DNA of 29,178 bases from a virus, in IMG/VR virus record IMGVR_UViG_3300006920_000166, positions 1 to 29,178 of that record; one strand, 5' to 3'. A program made the position numbers and the translations under genes. Position 1 is the first letter of the stretch; each line of letters begins with the position of its first letter. The notes under the pieces are model-generated. The model did not search any database. It was given only the letters and a program-made list of their open reading frames with translations, and was not told where the DNA came from. Positions 16,275 through 23,616 of the stretch are shown piece by piece.

Positions 16275-16613
16275 ATGGCACATTTTGCGGAAATAGACAG
16301 CGACAACAAAGTGATAAGGGTCTTAGTTGTCAGCAACGACGACGAACACCGAGGCCAAGAGTTTTTGGCTCAGGATTTAGGTTTGGGTGGGACTTGGATT
16401 CAAACTTCTTATAACAACAACATCCGTAAGCAATACGCCGGGATCGGTTTTAGCTACGACGAAACATCCGACGTATTTATAGCGCCTCAACCTTTTGAGT
16501 CATGGACCTTAGACGGCAACCACGACTGGCAACCACCAACACCACGCCCCGATGGTGATTTCTATTGGGACGAAGACACACAAACTTGGCAAGAACTAGA
16601 AGAGGGTGAGTGA
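16275..16613 (+). CDS. Fibre-block protein of a family common in marine phages
   Basis: The product is 112 aa. MAHFAEIDSDNKVIRVLVVSN is followed by HRGQEFLAQDLGLGGTWIQTSYN, then KQYAGIGFSYDETSDVFIAPQPFESW and a closing DGDFYWDEDTQTW. This series of motifs is highly characteristic of a small protein I know from cyanophage and other marine phage structural regions; its function is not established to my knowledge. Position among fibre genes suggests an accessory fibre or chaperone role. Its stop overlaps the next start as TGATG. Confidence 0.75.
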   Translation: MAHFAEIDSDNKVIRVLVVSNDDEHRGQEFLAQDLGLGGTWIQTSYNNNIRKQYAGIGFSYDETSDVFIAPQPFESWTLDGNHDWQPPTPRPDGDFYWDEDTQTWQELEEGE

Positions 16614-17254
16614 TGGTTGGTTATGGTGAGAATGGGTCTGTTGTAGGCCCCCAAAATGTGCCGACTAGTTCGGTGGCTTCTGGTGTGTGGTCTTTGGGTG
16701 AGGTGGCTGAATCTTCACGGGATTCGATCTGGCCTCAACCGGCACAGTCAGCGTTTGAGTACATCACTGGTGTTACAGGTGACGGGTCAACCGCTAATTA
16801 TTCGTTTACTAGCTTGCCGACAACCTACAAAACACTTCGCATTGTCATACAGGCGAGAGATACGAGCACTCAGTATCGACCAATCATCAGAGTCAATAAC
16901 AATGGAACTAGCTATTACCGGGTTGCGCAGATGATTGCAACTAACGCTAACTACTCTGCTTCCGCTCAAACTGGTCTGTCTGGTGTTTACATGGGTATAG
17001 TCCCAATAAATAATCACCCTTACACGGCTTGCATTGACTTCCCGGCATACACGAGTACCAACATGGTTTCTCCCGTTCTGCTTTGGATCGGGCAATCAGA
17101 TCAAACCACTGGCACCAACGCCAGCCCATTGACGATTCAACAGGGCGGGCTATTTGATGGTGTGGCAGCTACCACGCAGATCAACCTCGTCGAAGCTTCT
17201 GGCTACAACCTGTCAACAGGTTCAACTATTACGCTGTTCGGGTTAGCGGCCTAA
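16613..17254 (+). CDS. Tail fibre/receptor-binding protein with shared anchor
   Basis: The product is 213 aa from the ATG at 16613 that overlaps the preceding stop; a GTG one codon earlier is possible. The N-terminus repeats the anchor module of the glycine-rich fibre (GPQNVPTSSVASGVWSLGEV, then IWPQP). From about residue 45 it continues with a beta-sandwich domain (FEYITG, SLPTTYKTLRIVIQAR, NNNGTSYYRV) that is shared with the next two genes. It therefore combines an anchor with a tip domain. Likely virion-exposed and host-binding. Confidence 0.65.
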   Translation: MVGYGENGSVVGPQNVPTSSVASGVWSLGEVAESSRDSIWPQPAQSAFEYITGVTGDGSTANYSFTSLPTTYKTLRIVIQARDTSTQYRPIIRVNNNGTSYYRVAQMIATNANYSASAQTGLSGVYMGIVPINNHPYTACIDFPAYTSTNMVSPVLLWIGQSDQTTGTNASPLTIQQGGLFDGVAATTQINLVEASGYNLSTGSTITLFGLAA

Positions 17255-17268
17255 AAGGAGATGGTTAA

Positions 17269-17784
17269 ATGCTTGAATACATAGCTTCAACTGGAACCCC
17301 ATCTGGTTCGTTTTTAGAAATAAACAATATTCCCAATACCTATAACAGCTTGATGATTACAGGAGTTATGAGTGTCACCGGCACGACGGTTGCTGATTGC
17401 TATATGTTTTTCAATGGCAATACAACTTCTGTTTACAACACGATGTACGGTGGGCTTAGAGATACTAACAGTAATTCCGTTTACAACTTTTCAAACAACG
17501 AAGCACATTTTGGTCGTGGCCCAACTGACAGCATGAATGTCGGCTACGTCTATGCGCCGGTTTATTTAGAAATCTTTGCTTACCGTGGTGACCAACCCGG
17601 AAACTTGGGTTGGTACTCTCTCGCAAGTTATTCAGATACAGCTTCCACAAGCCAAAACCAGTTTTACACAGGTTGGTACTCAGCAGATGAAACAGCAGAC
17701 TTGACGAGGATTCAGTTCATTTGTTCACAAGGTGGATGGGACGCAGACACTGAATTTAATCTTTACGGAAGGACGACTTCGTAA
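17269..17784 (+). CDS. Tail tip/receptor-binding paralogue 1
   Basis: The product is 171 aa with an AAGGAG ribosome-binding site. It lacks the anchor module and begins directly with the tip domain: LEYIASTGTPSGSFLEINNIPNTYNSL, then FNGNTTSVYNTMYGG, finishing with FICSQGGWDADTEFNLYG. The framework (E-Y/H-I, I-P-x-T-Y, F-N-G-x-T, L-Y-G at the end) is that of the tip in 16613-17254 and of the next gene, while the loops differ strongly. This pattern fits duplicated receptor-binding domains with varied surfaces. Function inferred. Confidence 0.6.
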   Translation: MLEYIASTGTPSGSFLEINNIPNTYNSLMITGVMSVTGTTVADCYMFFNGNTTSVYNTMYGGLRDTNSNSVYNFSNNEAHFGRGPTDSMNVGYVYAPVYLEIFAYRGDQPGNLGWYSLASYSDTASTSQNQFYTGWYSADETADLTRIQFICSQGGWDADTEFNLYGRTTS

Positions 17785-18302
17785 TGGCCCCTACTTACGA
17801 GCACATTGCGACTGCGACTGCCTCAGGCAACCCGATGTTTCTTGAAGTTACATCAATCCCGGCAACATATCAGGATATTGAAGTTATTGTCATGTCTAAA
17901 ACGGGCACGTCTAATGGTGCTAGTTCAGGAAAAATTACTTTTAATGGGGTAACTAGCAGTAACTATTCCTGGACAAGGCTTGGCAAAAACGGAACTAGTA
18001 TGCGTACCGGTATAGACAATAGTCAATCGGACTTTGACATAAACTATTCTCACGGTCCTGGCACAGGATCTGATATGAGTGGGTGGGTACGTTTATATGT
18101 TCCCGACTACGCAAGTACGACAGCCCATCCAGTTAACTGGTGGTGCACTAGTTGGGACTCTACGACAGCAGGCGAAGTTGCCTACTCGGCTGGATTGTTT
18201 GAGCCAAGTTCAGCGCAAGCCGTAACTTCCGTGAAATGGACTGTCGTTTACTCCATCGAAAATGGTTGCACAATGAGTGTTTATGGAATCAAATATGTGT
18301 AG
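17784..18302 (+). CDS. Tail tip/receptor-binding paralogue 2
   Basis: The product is 172 aa, with its start coupled to the previous stop (TAATG). It shares the framework of its neighbour: YEHIATATASGNPMFLEV, TSIPATYQDIEVIV, KITFNGVTSSNYSWTRL, and a closing VVYSIENGCTMSVYGIKYV. The middle differs (TSWDSTTAGEVAYSAGLFEP). It is probably another beta-sandwich adhesion domain, which may assemble with its paralogues into one tip. Its TAG stop merges into the next ribosome-binding site. Confidence 0.6.
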   Translation: MAPTYEHIATATASGNPMFLEVTSIPATYQDIEVIVMSKTGTSNGASSGKITFNGVTSSNYSWTRLGKNGTSMRTGIDNSQSDFDINYSHGPGTGSDMSGWVRLYVPDYASTTAHPVNWWCTSWDSTTAGEVAYSAGLFEPSSAQAVTSVKWTVVYSIENGCTMSVYGIKYV

Positions 18303-18310
18303 GAGAAACA

Positions 18311-18538
18311 ATGGCTAACACAATCGTAACTGTGAATGCGACAACAGGTGAAGAAACTGTCCGTAATTTAACAGATGAAGAAGAAGCCCAATATGCTGCT
18401 AGTAAAACACGTTGGGAAGAAGAAGATACTGCTAAAGAAGCGGCAGCTACACAAGCAGCAATAGACGCAGCAGCAGGGAAAGCCAAACTTAAAGCGCTTG
18501 GTTTGACTGATTCTGAGATAGCGGCGCTAGTCGGCTAA
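18311..18538 (+). CDS. Small coiled protein, possible fibre-assembly factor
   Basis: The product is 75 aa from the ATG at 18311, 5 bases after a TAGGAG ribosome-binding site; a longer frame from 18236 would run through the preceding gene and is rejected. The sequence starts with TIVTVNATTGEETVRNLTDEEEAQY and continues as an acidic then alanine-rich helix ending KLKALGLTDSEIAALVG. Small proteins of this type (an RNLT-x-EE core, helical middle, LGLT-x-x-E-I end) often follow phage fibre genes, where some act as fibre chaperones. The role is inferred. Confidence 0.6.
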   Translation: MANTIVTVNATTGEETVRNLTDEEEAQYAASKTRWEEEDTAKEAAATQAAIDAAAGKAKLKALGLTDSEIAALVG

Positions 18539-19347
18539 TGGATATTGTTGACGCACCAAAAAAAGTAACCAGCGGACGACCCATGTCGCCCGTCGGTATC
18601 GTCGTGCACCACACAGCATCTAACCATAAAGCAGACCCAGATGACGTAATCGACATGTGTATACGTGGCGTGAACAAAGTCCCAGGGCCGCTATATAATT
18701 ATATGGTTAAACGTGACGGAACTATCGTCTGTCTGTCAGACAAGTTTAAAGCTAATCACGCTGGACGTGGCAGCCGTAAAGTAATGGACAGACTGAAACA
18801 CGACAGGAAAGTTGTTGAGTCTACAGTCGCGGGCAAAAGCAGCTTCAACTCGTCCCTGTACGGCGTAGCGATCATTAACGACGGCTTAGGTGAGGATGTA
18901 CCTGACGTACAGATGGACGCCTTAGCGCGCTTCTGTGCGTTTCTTTGCGATGGGCACGGCTGGAACCCATTAAGCAGAATCTTAGGGCACAAAGAATACA
19001 CGACACGTAAAATAGATCCAGTGTTTAACATGAAAGCGTTCCGACATCTTGTCGATACGCACACTGTGGGGAAACTTGTGGATAGTTCTCCACCACCTGA
19101 GGAAGAGGGAGAGATGATTCCTTTCCCTGGGGTGCTGAAGAAAGGTTCACGTTCATCGGCAGTAAAGTTTGTGCAAACCTGCGTGGGTGCCAGCAGAGAT
19201 GGTATTTTTGGGAGAGGCACCAGAGCGAAAGTGATTAGGTGGCAGCGGGCACATGGTCTGCTTGCAGATGGCATAGTTGGTCCAGCTACTTGGGCTGCAA
19301 TGAAAATGAGAAGGACTAAAAAAATTGTTCAACCCACGTTTTATTAA
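18538..19347 (+). CDS. Endolysin: N-acetylmuramoyl-L-alanine amidase with peptidoglycan-binding domain
   Basis: The product is 269 aa. The N-terminal domain (about residues 15-175) is amidase_2/PGRP-like. It has VGIVVHHTASNH with zinc-ligand candidate His24/His25, then LYNYMVKRDGTIVCLSD, the NHAG turn (His74), and GHKEYTTRKIDP, whose His151 and Asp160 fit the second part of the metal site; Lys158 replaces the residue often found as catalytic partner. A Pro/Glu-rich linker (about 184-192) leads to a PG_binding_1 domain (about 198-262) with VKFVQTCVGASRDGIFGRGTRAKV and DGIVGPATWAAM. It cleaves the amide between muramic acid and the peptide stem to release progeny. No signal peptide is seen, so holin-dependent export fits the next gene. 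Confidence 0.88.
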   Translation: MDIVDAPKKVTSGRPMSPVGIVVHHTASNHKADPDDVIDMCIRGVNKVPGPLYNYMVKRDGTIVCLSDKFKANHAGRGSRKVMDRLKHDRKVVESTVAGKSSFNSSLYGVAIINDGLGEDVPDVQMDALARFCAFLCDGHGWNPLSRILGHKEYTTRKIDPVFNMKAFRHLVDTHTVGKLVDSSPPPEEEGEMIPFPGVLKKGSRSSAVKFVQTCVGASRDGIFGRGTRAKVIRWQRAHGLLADGIVGPATWAAMKMRRTKKIVQPTFY

Positions 19348-19531
19348 AGACATTTCAGAGCGAGCTATATCAACATTTGTTCAAGCGCTTGGGGCAGCTA
19401 TGGCTATCCCAGGTCCTAGCCTTATTGATTCTTTGAAGGTAGCTGGCGTAGCTGCTATCATCTGTGTAGGCAAAGCTGTTGCTGCATCTAAAGTGGGAGA
19501 TCCTGAAACTGCTTCTATTGGTAAGGGTTAA
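19325..19531 (+). CDS. Holin, r1t-like
   Basis: The product is 68 aa from a TTG start inside the end of the amidase gene (23-base overlap, other frame). ERAISTFVQALGAAM and SLIDSLKVAGVAAIICVGKAVAASKVGDPETASIG follow the pattern of the phage r1t holin family: an N-terminal ER-A-x-x-TF-x-Q helix, two short hydrophobic helices (about 13-28 and 37-55), and a closing GDP-x-TAS. It would form membrane lesions that let the amidase reach the wall. The start codon is not certain: the frame has no ATG near the beginning, so TTG at 19325 is the best choice. Confidence 0.72.
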   Translation: MFNPRFIKDISERAISTFVQALGAAMAIPGPSLIDSLKVAGVAAIICVGKAVAASKVGDPETASIGKG

Positions 19532-19552
19532 CCCCTAGCGGGATGGGATCTT

Positions 19553-20422
19553 ATGAGTTATCGGCAGTCGGGAATTGCTTATAGAGAATCTGACTTTGTT
19601 TATAACAGGTCTGACGCGACTCTAAACGTAGGTGTTATTAACGTAGTTTGTGGTACTCCTACGCTGTTCGAGTTCCCTTACCGTAAGTCTGGGACAGCAT
19701 ACCGGAATAGTTTCCTGTATCGTGAGCCAGCTTCTAACGATAACACTTATGTAGTTAAAGCTTTCCCAGCTACGTTGGCTGTGACTACAGCGTTCTCTGC
19801 TGTGGCAGGCAAACCTATAGACGTGCTTGCCGCTACGGTCAATGTCGTTGCGGGTGTAGCTACAAACATTAACGTTGACGCTAACTACATTGCCCTGATT
19901 GAGGGCATGAACATTCCTGTAGCTATGACTCCTCCGAGTCTTGTAGCAGGTAACGTTCTGAACGTTGCGACTATCCCTGTCACTACGGTCATGGGATCTA
20001 CGCAAGAAGCCATTGTTTATCCTGATACTATAGCGGCTACTGTTGGTGTGCCTGCTCCTGCGGACGTTAGCGGAGATTTCAGTATCACTGCTGGCACAAT
20101 CAAAGCGGTAGTTTCCACGCCGGATGTGCTGCTGCATCGTATCTTAACTGTTCCTCAAAGCAATACTTTACCTCCGGTACTGCGCCCTCAAGACGCCAGC
20201 AAAGCTGCGTTCGCTTTACGTCAACACTACAAGCCTACCGCTAGAGGCATTAACCTAATAATTGTGAACAACGCTTCGGTACAAACGTTTATGCCAGCAG
20301 ATTTCAGCACTGTCACTAGAGTCATTTACGGCGGTCATGCTAGCCCAAACGATTTGACAGCCACCGAGCAAGACATTCTTATAGCCGCCGGTTATCAGTT
20401 CAATATAGGGGAGCCAGTCTAA
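19553..20422 (+). CDS. Structural protein with N-terminal YRxSG repeats
   Basis: The product is 289 aa. Near the N-terminus a short motif occurs twice: YRQSGIAYRESDFVYNR (about residues 3-19) and YRKSGTAYRNSFLYRE (about 43-58). The middle (about 65-190) consists of Ala/Val/Thr-rich beta-strands with imperfect internal similarity, such as VNVVAGVATNINVDA and VPAPADVSGDFSITAG. The last 70 residues form a mixed domain with LIIVNNASVQTFMPADFSTVT and TATEQDILIAAGYQFNIG. I do not recognise the family. The place between lysis and adaptor-like genes suggests a tail or appendage part. The stop overlaps the next start (TAATG). Confidence 0.55.
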   Translation: MSYRQSGIAYRESDFVYNRSDATLNVGVINVVCGTPTLFEFPYRKSGTAYRNSFLYREPASNDNTYVVKAFPATLAVTTAFSAVAGKPIDVLAATVNVVAGVATNINVDANYIALIEGMNIPVAMTPPSLVAGNVLNVATIPVTTVMGSTQEAIVYPDTIAATVGVPAPADVSGDFSITAGTIKAVVSTPDVLLHRILTVPQSNTLPPVLRPQDASKAAFALRQHYKPTARGINLIIVNNASVQTFMPADFSTVTRVIYGGHASPNDLTATEQDILIAAGYQFNIGEPV

Positions 20423-20805
20423 TGCCAATGTACTCATACCGATGCGTCCAGTGTTACACCATTTGGGATGTTAAGCACAAGATGCAAGACACTTACAGCG
20501 AAGCTTGTGAGAGTTGTGGTGGGGAACTAAACAAATATTATGGCAATGTGCAGATAGCTCCGTCGGTTATGCCTACCAGATCTAACATTGATTTGGCTAA
20601 GACTAAAGCTAACGACGCTGCTAAAGATGTTGACATGGCTGCGTACAAACGGTTAAGGAAAGAAGGGTTACAGCCTCCTAGTATTAACGGTTCAGCGAAA
20701 CTTGAGGCCCGTGCCGGTACTAAATGGGAAGTTAACGCAGGACATACTTTATCTCACGAAACTCGTAAGCAAGGGGAGAAGACTTTACAGGAGCACTTAG
20801 GATGA
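20422..20805 (+). CDS. FmdB-like zinc-ribbon protein
   Basis: The product is 127 aa. The first 40 residues form a zinc ribbon of the FmdB type: PMYSYRCVQCYTIWDVKHKM with Cys8/Cys11, then EACESCGGELNKYY with Cys29/Cys32. The rest is helical and basic (AAYKRLRKEGLQPPSINGSAKLEARAGTKWEVNAG), lacking any catalytic motif. FmdB-like ribbons are frequent as small proteins in actinobacterial phages. Here the gene is embedded in the late structural operon with a 4-base overlap to the next gene, so it is more likely to act in virion assembly or late regulation than as a metabolic regulator. Confidence 0.7.
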   Translation: MPMYSYRCVQCYTIWDVKHKMQDTYSEACESCGGELNKYYGNVQIAPSVMPTRSNIDLAKTKANDAAKDVDMAAYKRLRKEGLQPPSINGSAKLEARAGTKWEVNAGHTLSHETRKQGEKTLQEHLG

Positions 20806-21743
20806 CTACCGCTCAGGTGTGGATTGACTCTACACGAGACATGCTTTTATCTAGCTACGTGGAAGAACTAGACGTGTTGACTGCTGCTGTCACTGACACG
20901 ACTGTGCAAACGTTAACGATCCAGGGAACGTCTAGCAGCATAGCTAAGGGTGTGGTGTTTGAGATCGGTACGGAAATGTTTTACTGCACTTCTGTAGCTG
21001 GTAACACAATCAACGTGTTCCGGGCTTACGCTGGTTCGGCTGCCACTACTCACGCTATAGGGGATTTTATTAGGGTCTCACCGAAGTTCCCTACCTACCG
21101 TATCATCAATAGTATTAACGACGATCTGTCAGATTTGAGTTCTCCTGATAACGGTTTGTTCCAAATGAAAACTACTAGCTTCACTTACGACGGTGGGGTT
21201 GATGGATACAATTTGGCTGGGTTGAGTTCTGCCGAAATTAACTCTATCTACATGGTCACTTACGCTGATGTGGGTTCTGAAGCTACAGAACCTCAAGTTC
21301 TTTCCTGGACTTTGCGTCGTAACCGTGACACTACGACGTTCCCTAGCGGGTTAGCTTTGATTCTTTATACTGGTGTGTGGCCTGGTCAGAAAGTTACGGT
21401 CATGTACAAGTCCCCGTTGACTCCTATCGTCGATGGCAGCACGCTTCTTTCTACTGTAGGGTTGGATAGTACGGCTTACGATTTGCCTCCGTTGGGTGCA
21501 GGTATGGCGTTGATGACTACTACTCCTATACGTCGAGAGTTTTTGGATGCTGAAGGGACTTCACGTCTTGCTGAAGAAGTACCTGCTGGCGCTATTTCTG
21601 CGTCGTTCCGTGATTTGATGGGTCGCCGTCGAGCTAGAGTGCAAGCAGAGTCCGCTCGTTTGATTGCCCGCTACCCACAAATGTGGAGCCGTAACTCTGC
21701 TGTAAGACCTACATCGCAATGGAGCGGGTACTCTGATGCCTAA
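20802..21743 (+). CDS. Putative head-tail adaptor or tail structural protein
   Basis: The product is 313 aa. The N-terminal part is helical (AQVWIDSTRDMLLSSYVEEL), followed by beta-rich sequence containing a KGVVFEIGTEMFYCTSVAGN block, of the kind that appears where phage proteins carry a small barrel-like module. A second helical part follows (TYRIINSINDDLSDLSS), then beta-rich sequence and a basic helical C-terminus (SFRDLMGRRRARVQAESARLIARYP). The combination of helical ends and beta core, directly before a large propeller-like gene, fits an adaptor in a short-tailed phage (T7 gp11 position). No firm family match can be made from sequence alone. It overlaps the next gene by 8 bases. Confidence 0.45.
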   Translation: MTTAQVWIDSTRDMLLSSYVEELDVLTAAVTDTTVQTLTIQGTSSSIAKGVVFEIGTEMFYCTSVAGNTINVFRAYAGSAATTHAIGDFIRVSPKFPTYRIINSINDDLSDLSSPDNGLFQMKTTSFTYDGGVDGYNLAGLSSAEINSIYMVTYADVGSEATEPQVLSWTLRRNRDTTTFPSGLALILYTGVWPGQKVTVMYKSPLTPIVDGSTLLSTVGLDSTAYDLPPLGAGMALMTTTPIRREFLDAEGTSRLAEEVPAGAISASFRDLMGRRRARVQAESARLIARYPQMWSRNSAVRPTSQWSGYSDA

Positions 21744-23607
21744 CTCTCAAAGCCTGCCAGTCGAACTGAATGGGATATCTTACCTAGTTGACACTAGGCA
21801 GTACTCACGGACGACTGTGCCAGCTTTGCGTGAACAGCGCGATAATAGTGCTGAGCCTGGAGAGAACGCTTTAGACACGTCTGGTGCGTGGACACGTTCT
21901 CAAACAGATTGGTCGTATGGTGCTGGGCAAAACAGTTTCGATATTAGTGACAGCGACCGCCGTAGATTTAATACTTCTTCTGGTGTTGATATTTGGACGA
22001 AGGGTCAAATCACTCTTCTTCCGATTACTGAAGAGAAACTGAACGCTGTCGAAACGAATTTAGATATCCAACGTATGGGTGTTTACGTGTATGCGGCTCA
22101 CGGAGCTAACGCAGTTTTCTCTACAAACCTTGTGCCTGCCGCCCCGACGTGGACTCCGTTTGTTCCTCGCGCAGGTAACGACGTTAAAGACATGACTTCA
22201 GACGGCACGAACGTGTACTTCGCTTTCGGTTCTGCTGCTGCTATAGCTAAAGCTACATTAGGGACAGCAGCTATTGACGGTAGCTGGCCTACTTCTGGTA
22301 CCCAATCGGCAGACGTGTTGCAGGTGGCTGCGGGTCGGCTCATCGGTGCATTGGGTGCAAACATTTTTGAGTTGGACGCTAACGGTGTGAAGCTTGGCAG
22401 TTCTTTAGATTACACTGCTCCGTTGGCTGCGACTACATGGGTGTCTGTTAGCGGCGGCCCGTCAGGTATCTTCGCTGCGGCGAACACAGATAACACCGGG
22501 TCGGTATATCATATCAATGTGTCAGCTACTGACGGCACTTTACAAACACCTATAGTTGGTGGGCAGTTACCTCACGGTGAGGAGATCAACAAGATCCTTG
22601 CGTACGGTGAGATACTATTGATAGCTACTACCGCCGGGTTACGTACTGCTCTTATCGACACACAATCTAACGCTGTGACTATCGGTCCAGTGATTGAAGA
22701 AGGCGGCGCTGCGTATGCGTTGGAGATTGATTCTAAGTTCGTGTGGTGGGGCGGAAGCGACGGGAAGATTTACAGAGCTAACCTTGCTGTGTTTACTTCT
22801 ACGTTAGTTCCTGCCTGGGCACCAGATCTGGTGTCTACAACGGGGTCAGGTAATGTTACTTCGGTTGCGCGTTTCTTAGGTAAAACATATTTCGGTGCTG
22901 TTGGTGACGGGGTTTACGGCGAGTCGGGGACCGGCGTCAAAGTTGCTACAGGGACACTCAACATTGGTGAAGTGTCGTGGTCAACTGTTGCACCTAAGCT
23001 TCTACGTTCGGTGACGGTACGCCAAGATAGGTCTCAGTACCTGTTCGGCGACACGAAATACAATCAGGCGTCAACAACATATCAGGACGCTGCTTTAGAG
23101 TACCGTGGTAACCCTACTTCTGTGATGCCTGGTTCAGTGTTTTTCTCAGCAACAAACGATAATAACGTTCTTGACACGGTGGGGCCGTTAACTACGCAAG
23201 ACCCTCTGCCTTTCAACTTCGTTACACAATCCTCTGTGTCATACAAGTTCGTGTTAACAATCAACCGGGACAGCGTAGACACAACAGTAGCTCCGATCAT
23301 TCAAGACTGGTTAACAAGTTGTATCGTCACACCTAGCAGAGTTGATGAGATTGTTGCACCAATCATTATGCAACGTCAGGTGTTGACTTCTCGTAACGCT
23401 GGAGCCGCAGCAACGTTTGACTCTGCCACGATCTTCACGTCTCTCAGGAACGTTATGGAGACAGGTATCACGGTTGATTACATTGAGGGGACACGGGCCG
23501 AGAAGGTTACTATAGAGAGAATTTCAATGCAACCGAACCGCCTATCCGACAATGGGGACTGGTGGGAGGGTACCCTTGTAGTGAGGTTACTTACTGTACC
23601 TAGTTAG
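21736..23607 (+). CDS. Putative tail nozzle/beta-propeller structural protein
   Basis: The product is 623 aa. After an N-terminal region (about 1-100) with LPVELNGISYLVDTRQYSRTT and ALREQRDNSAEPGEN, residues about 130-400 show recurrent blade-like segments: strand, G-x-x-I/V-Y/F, then a turn (LIGALGANIFELDANG; KILAYGEILLIATTAGL; FVWWGGSDGKIYRANL; FLGKTYFGAVGDGVYG). This is what a beta-propeller looks like, and T7-like nozzle proteins carry such a propeller. The C-terminal 200 residues are again beta-rich with a QDWLTSCIVTPSRVDEIV segment. With the preceding gene it would complete a short tail. An alternative is a tail-side receptor-binding propeller. Confidence 0.5.
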   Translation: MPNSQSLPVELNGISYLVDTRQYSRTTVPALREQRDNSAEPGENALDTSGAWTRSQTDWSYGAGQNSFDISDSDRRRFNTSSGVDIWTKGQITLLPITEEKLNAVETNLDIQRMGVYVYAAHGANAVFSTNLVPAAPTWTPFVPRAGNDVKDMTSDGTNVYFAFGSAAAIAKATLGTAAIDGSWPTSGTQSADVLQVAAGRLIGALGANIFELDANGVKLGSSLDYTAPLAATTWVSVSGGPSGIFAAANTDNTGSVYHINVSATDGTLQTPIVGGQLPHGEEINKILAYGEILLIATTAGLRTALIDTQSNAVTIGPVIEEGGAAYALEIDSKFVWWGGSDGKIYRANLAVFTSTLVPAWAPDLVSTTGSGNVTSVARFLGKTYFGAVGDGVYGESGTGVKVATGTLNIGEVSWSTVAPKLLRSVTVRQDRSQYLFGDTKYNQASTTYQDAALEYRGNPTSVMPGSVFFSATNDNNVLDTVGPLTTQDPLPFNFVTQSSVSYKFVLTINRDSVDTTVAPIIQDWLTSCIVTPSRVDEIVAPIIMQRQVLTSRNAGAAATFDSATIFTSLRNVMETGITVDYIEGTRAEKVTIERISMQPNRLSDNGDWWEGTLVVRLLTVPS

Positions 23608-23616
23608 GGAGCTTCA

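Noticed and set aside
18756-19274. 172-codon open frame on the minus strand, antisense to the amidase gene
   Set aside because: The sense strand encodes a clear amidase with zinc and peptidoglycan-binding motifs; the antisense product is Pro/Ser/Cys-rich without recognisable pattern and has no coupling to neighbours.
19622-20137. 171-codon minus-strand frame opposite the YRxSG-repeat protein
   Set aside because: The product is dominated by Arg, Ser, His and Asn as expected from reverse reading of Val/Ala/Thr codons; it stands alone on the wrong strand within a plus-strand operon.
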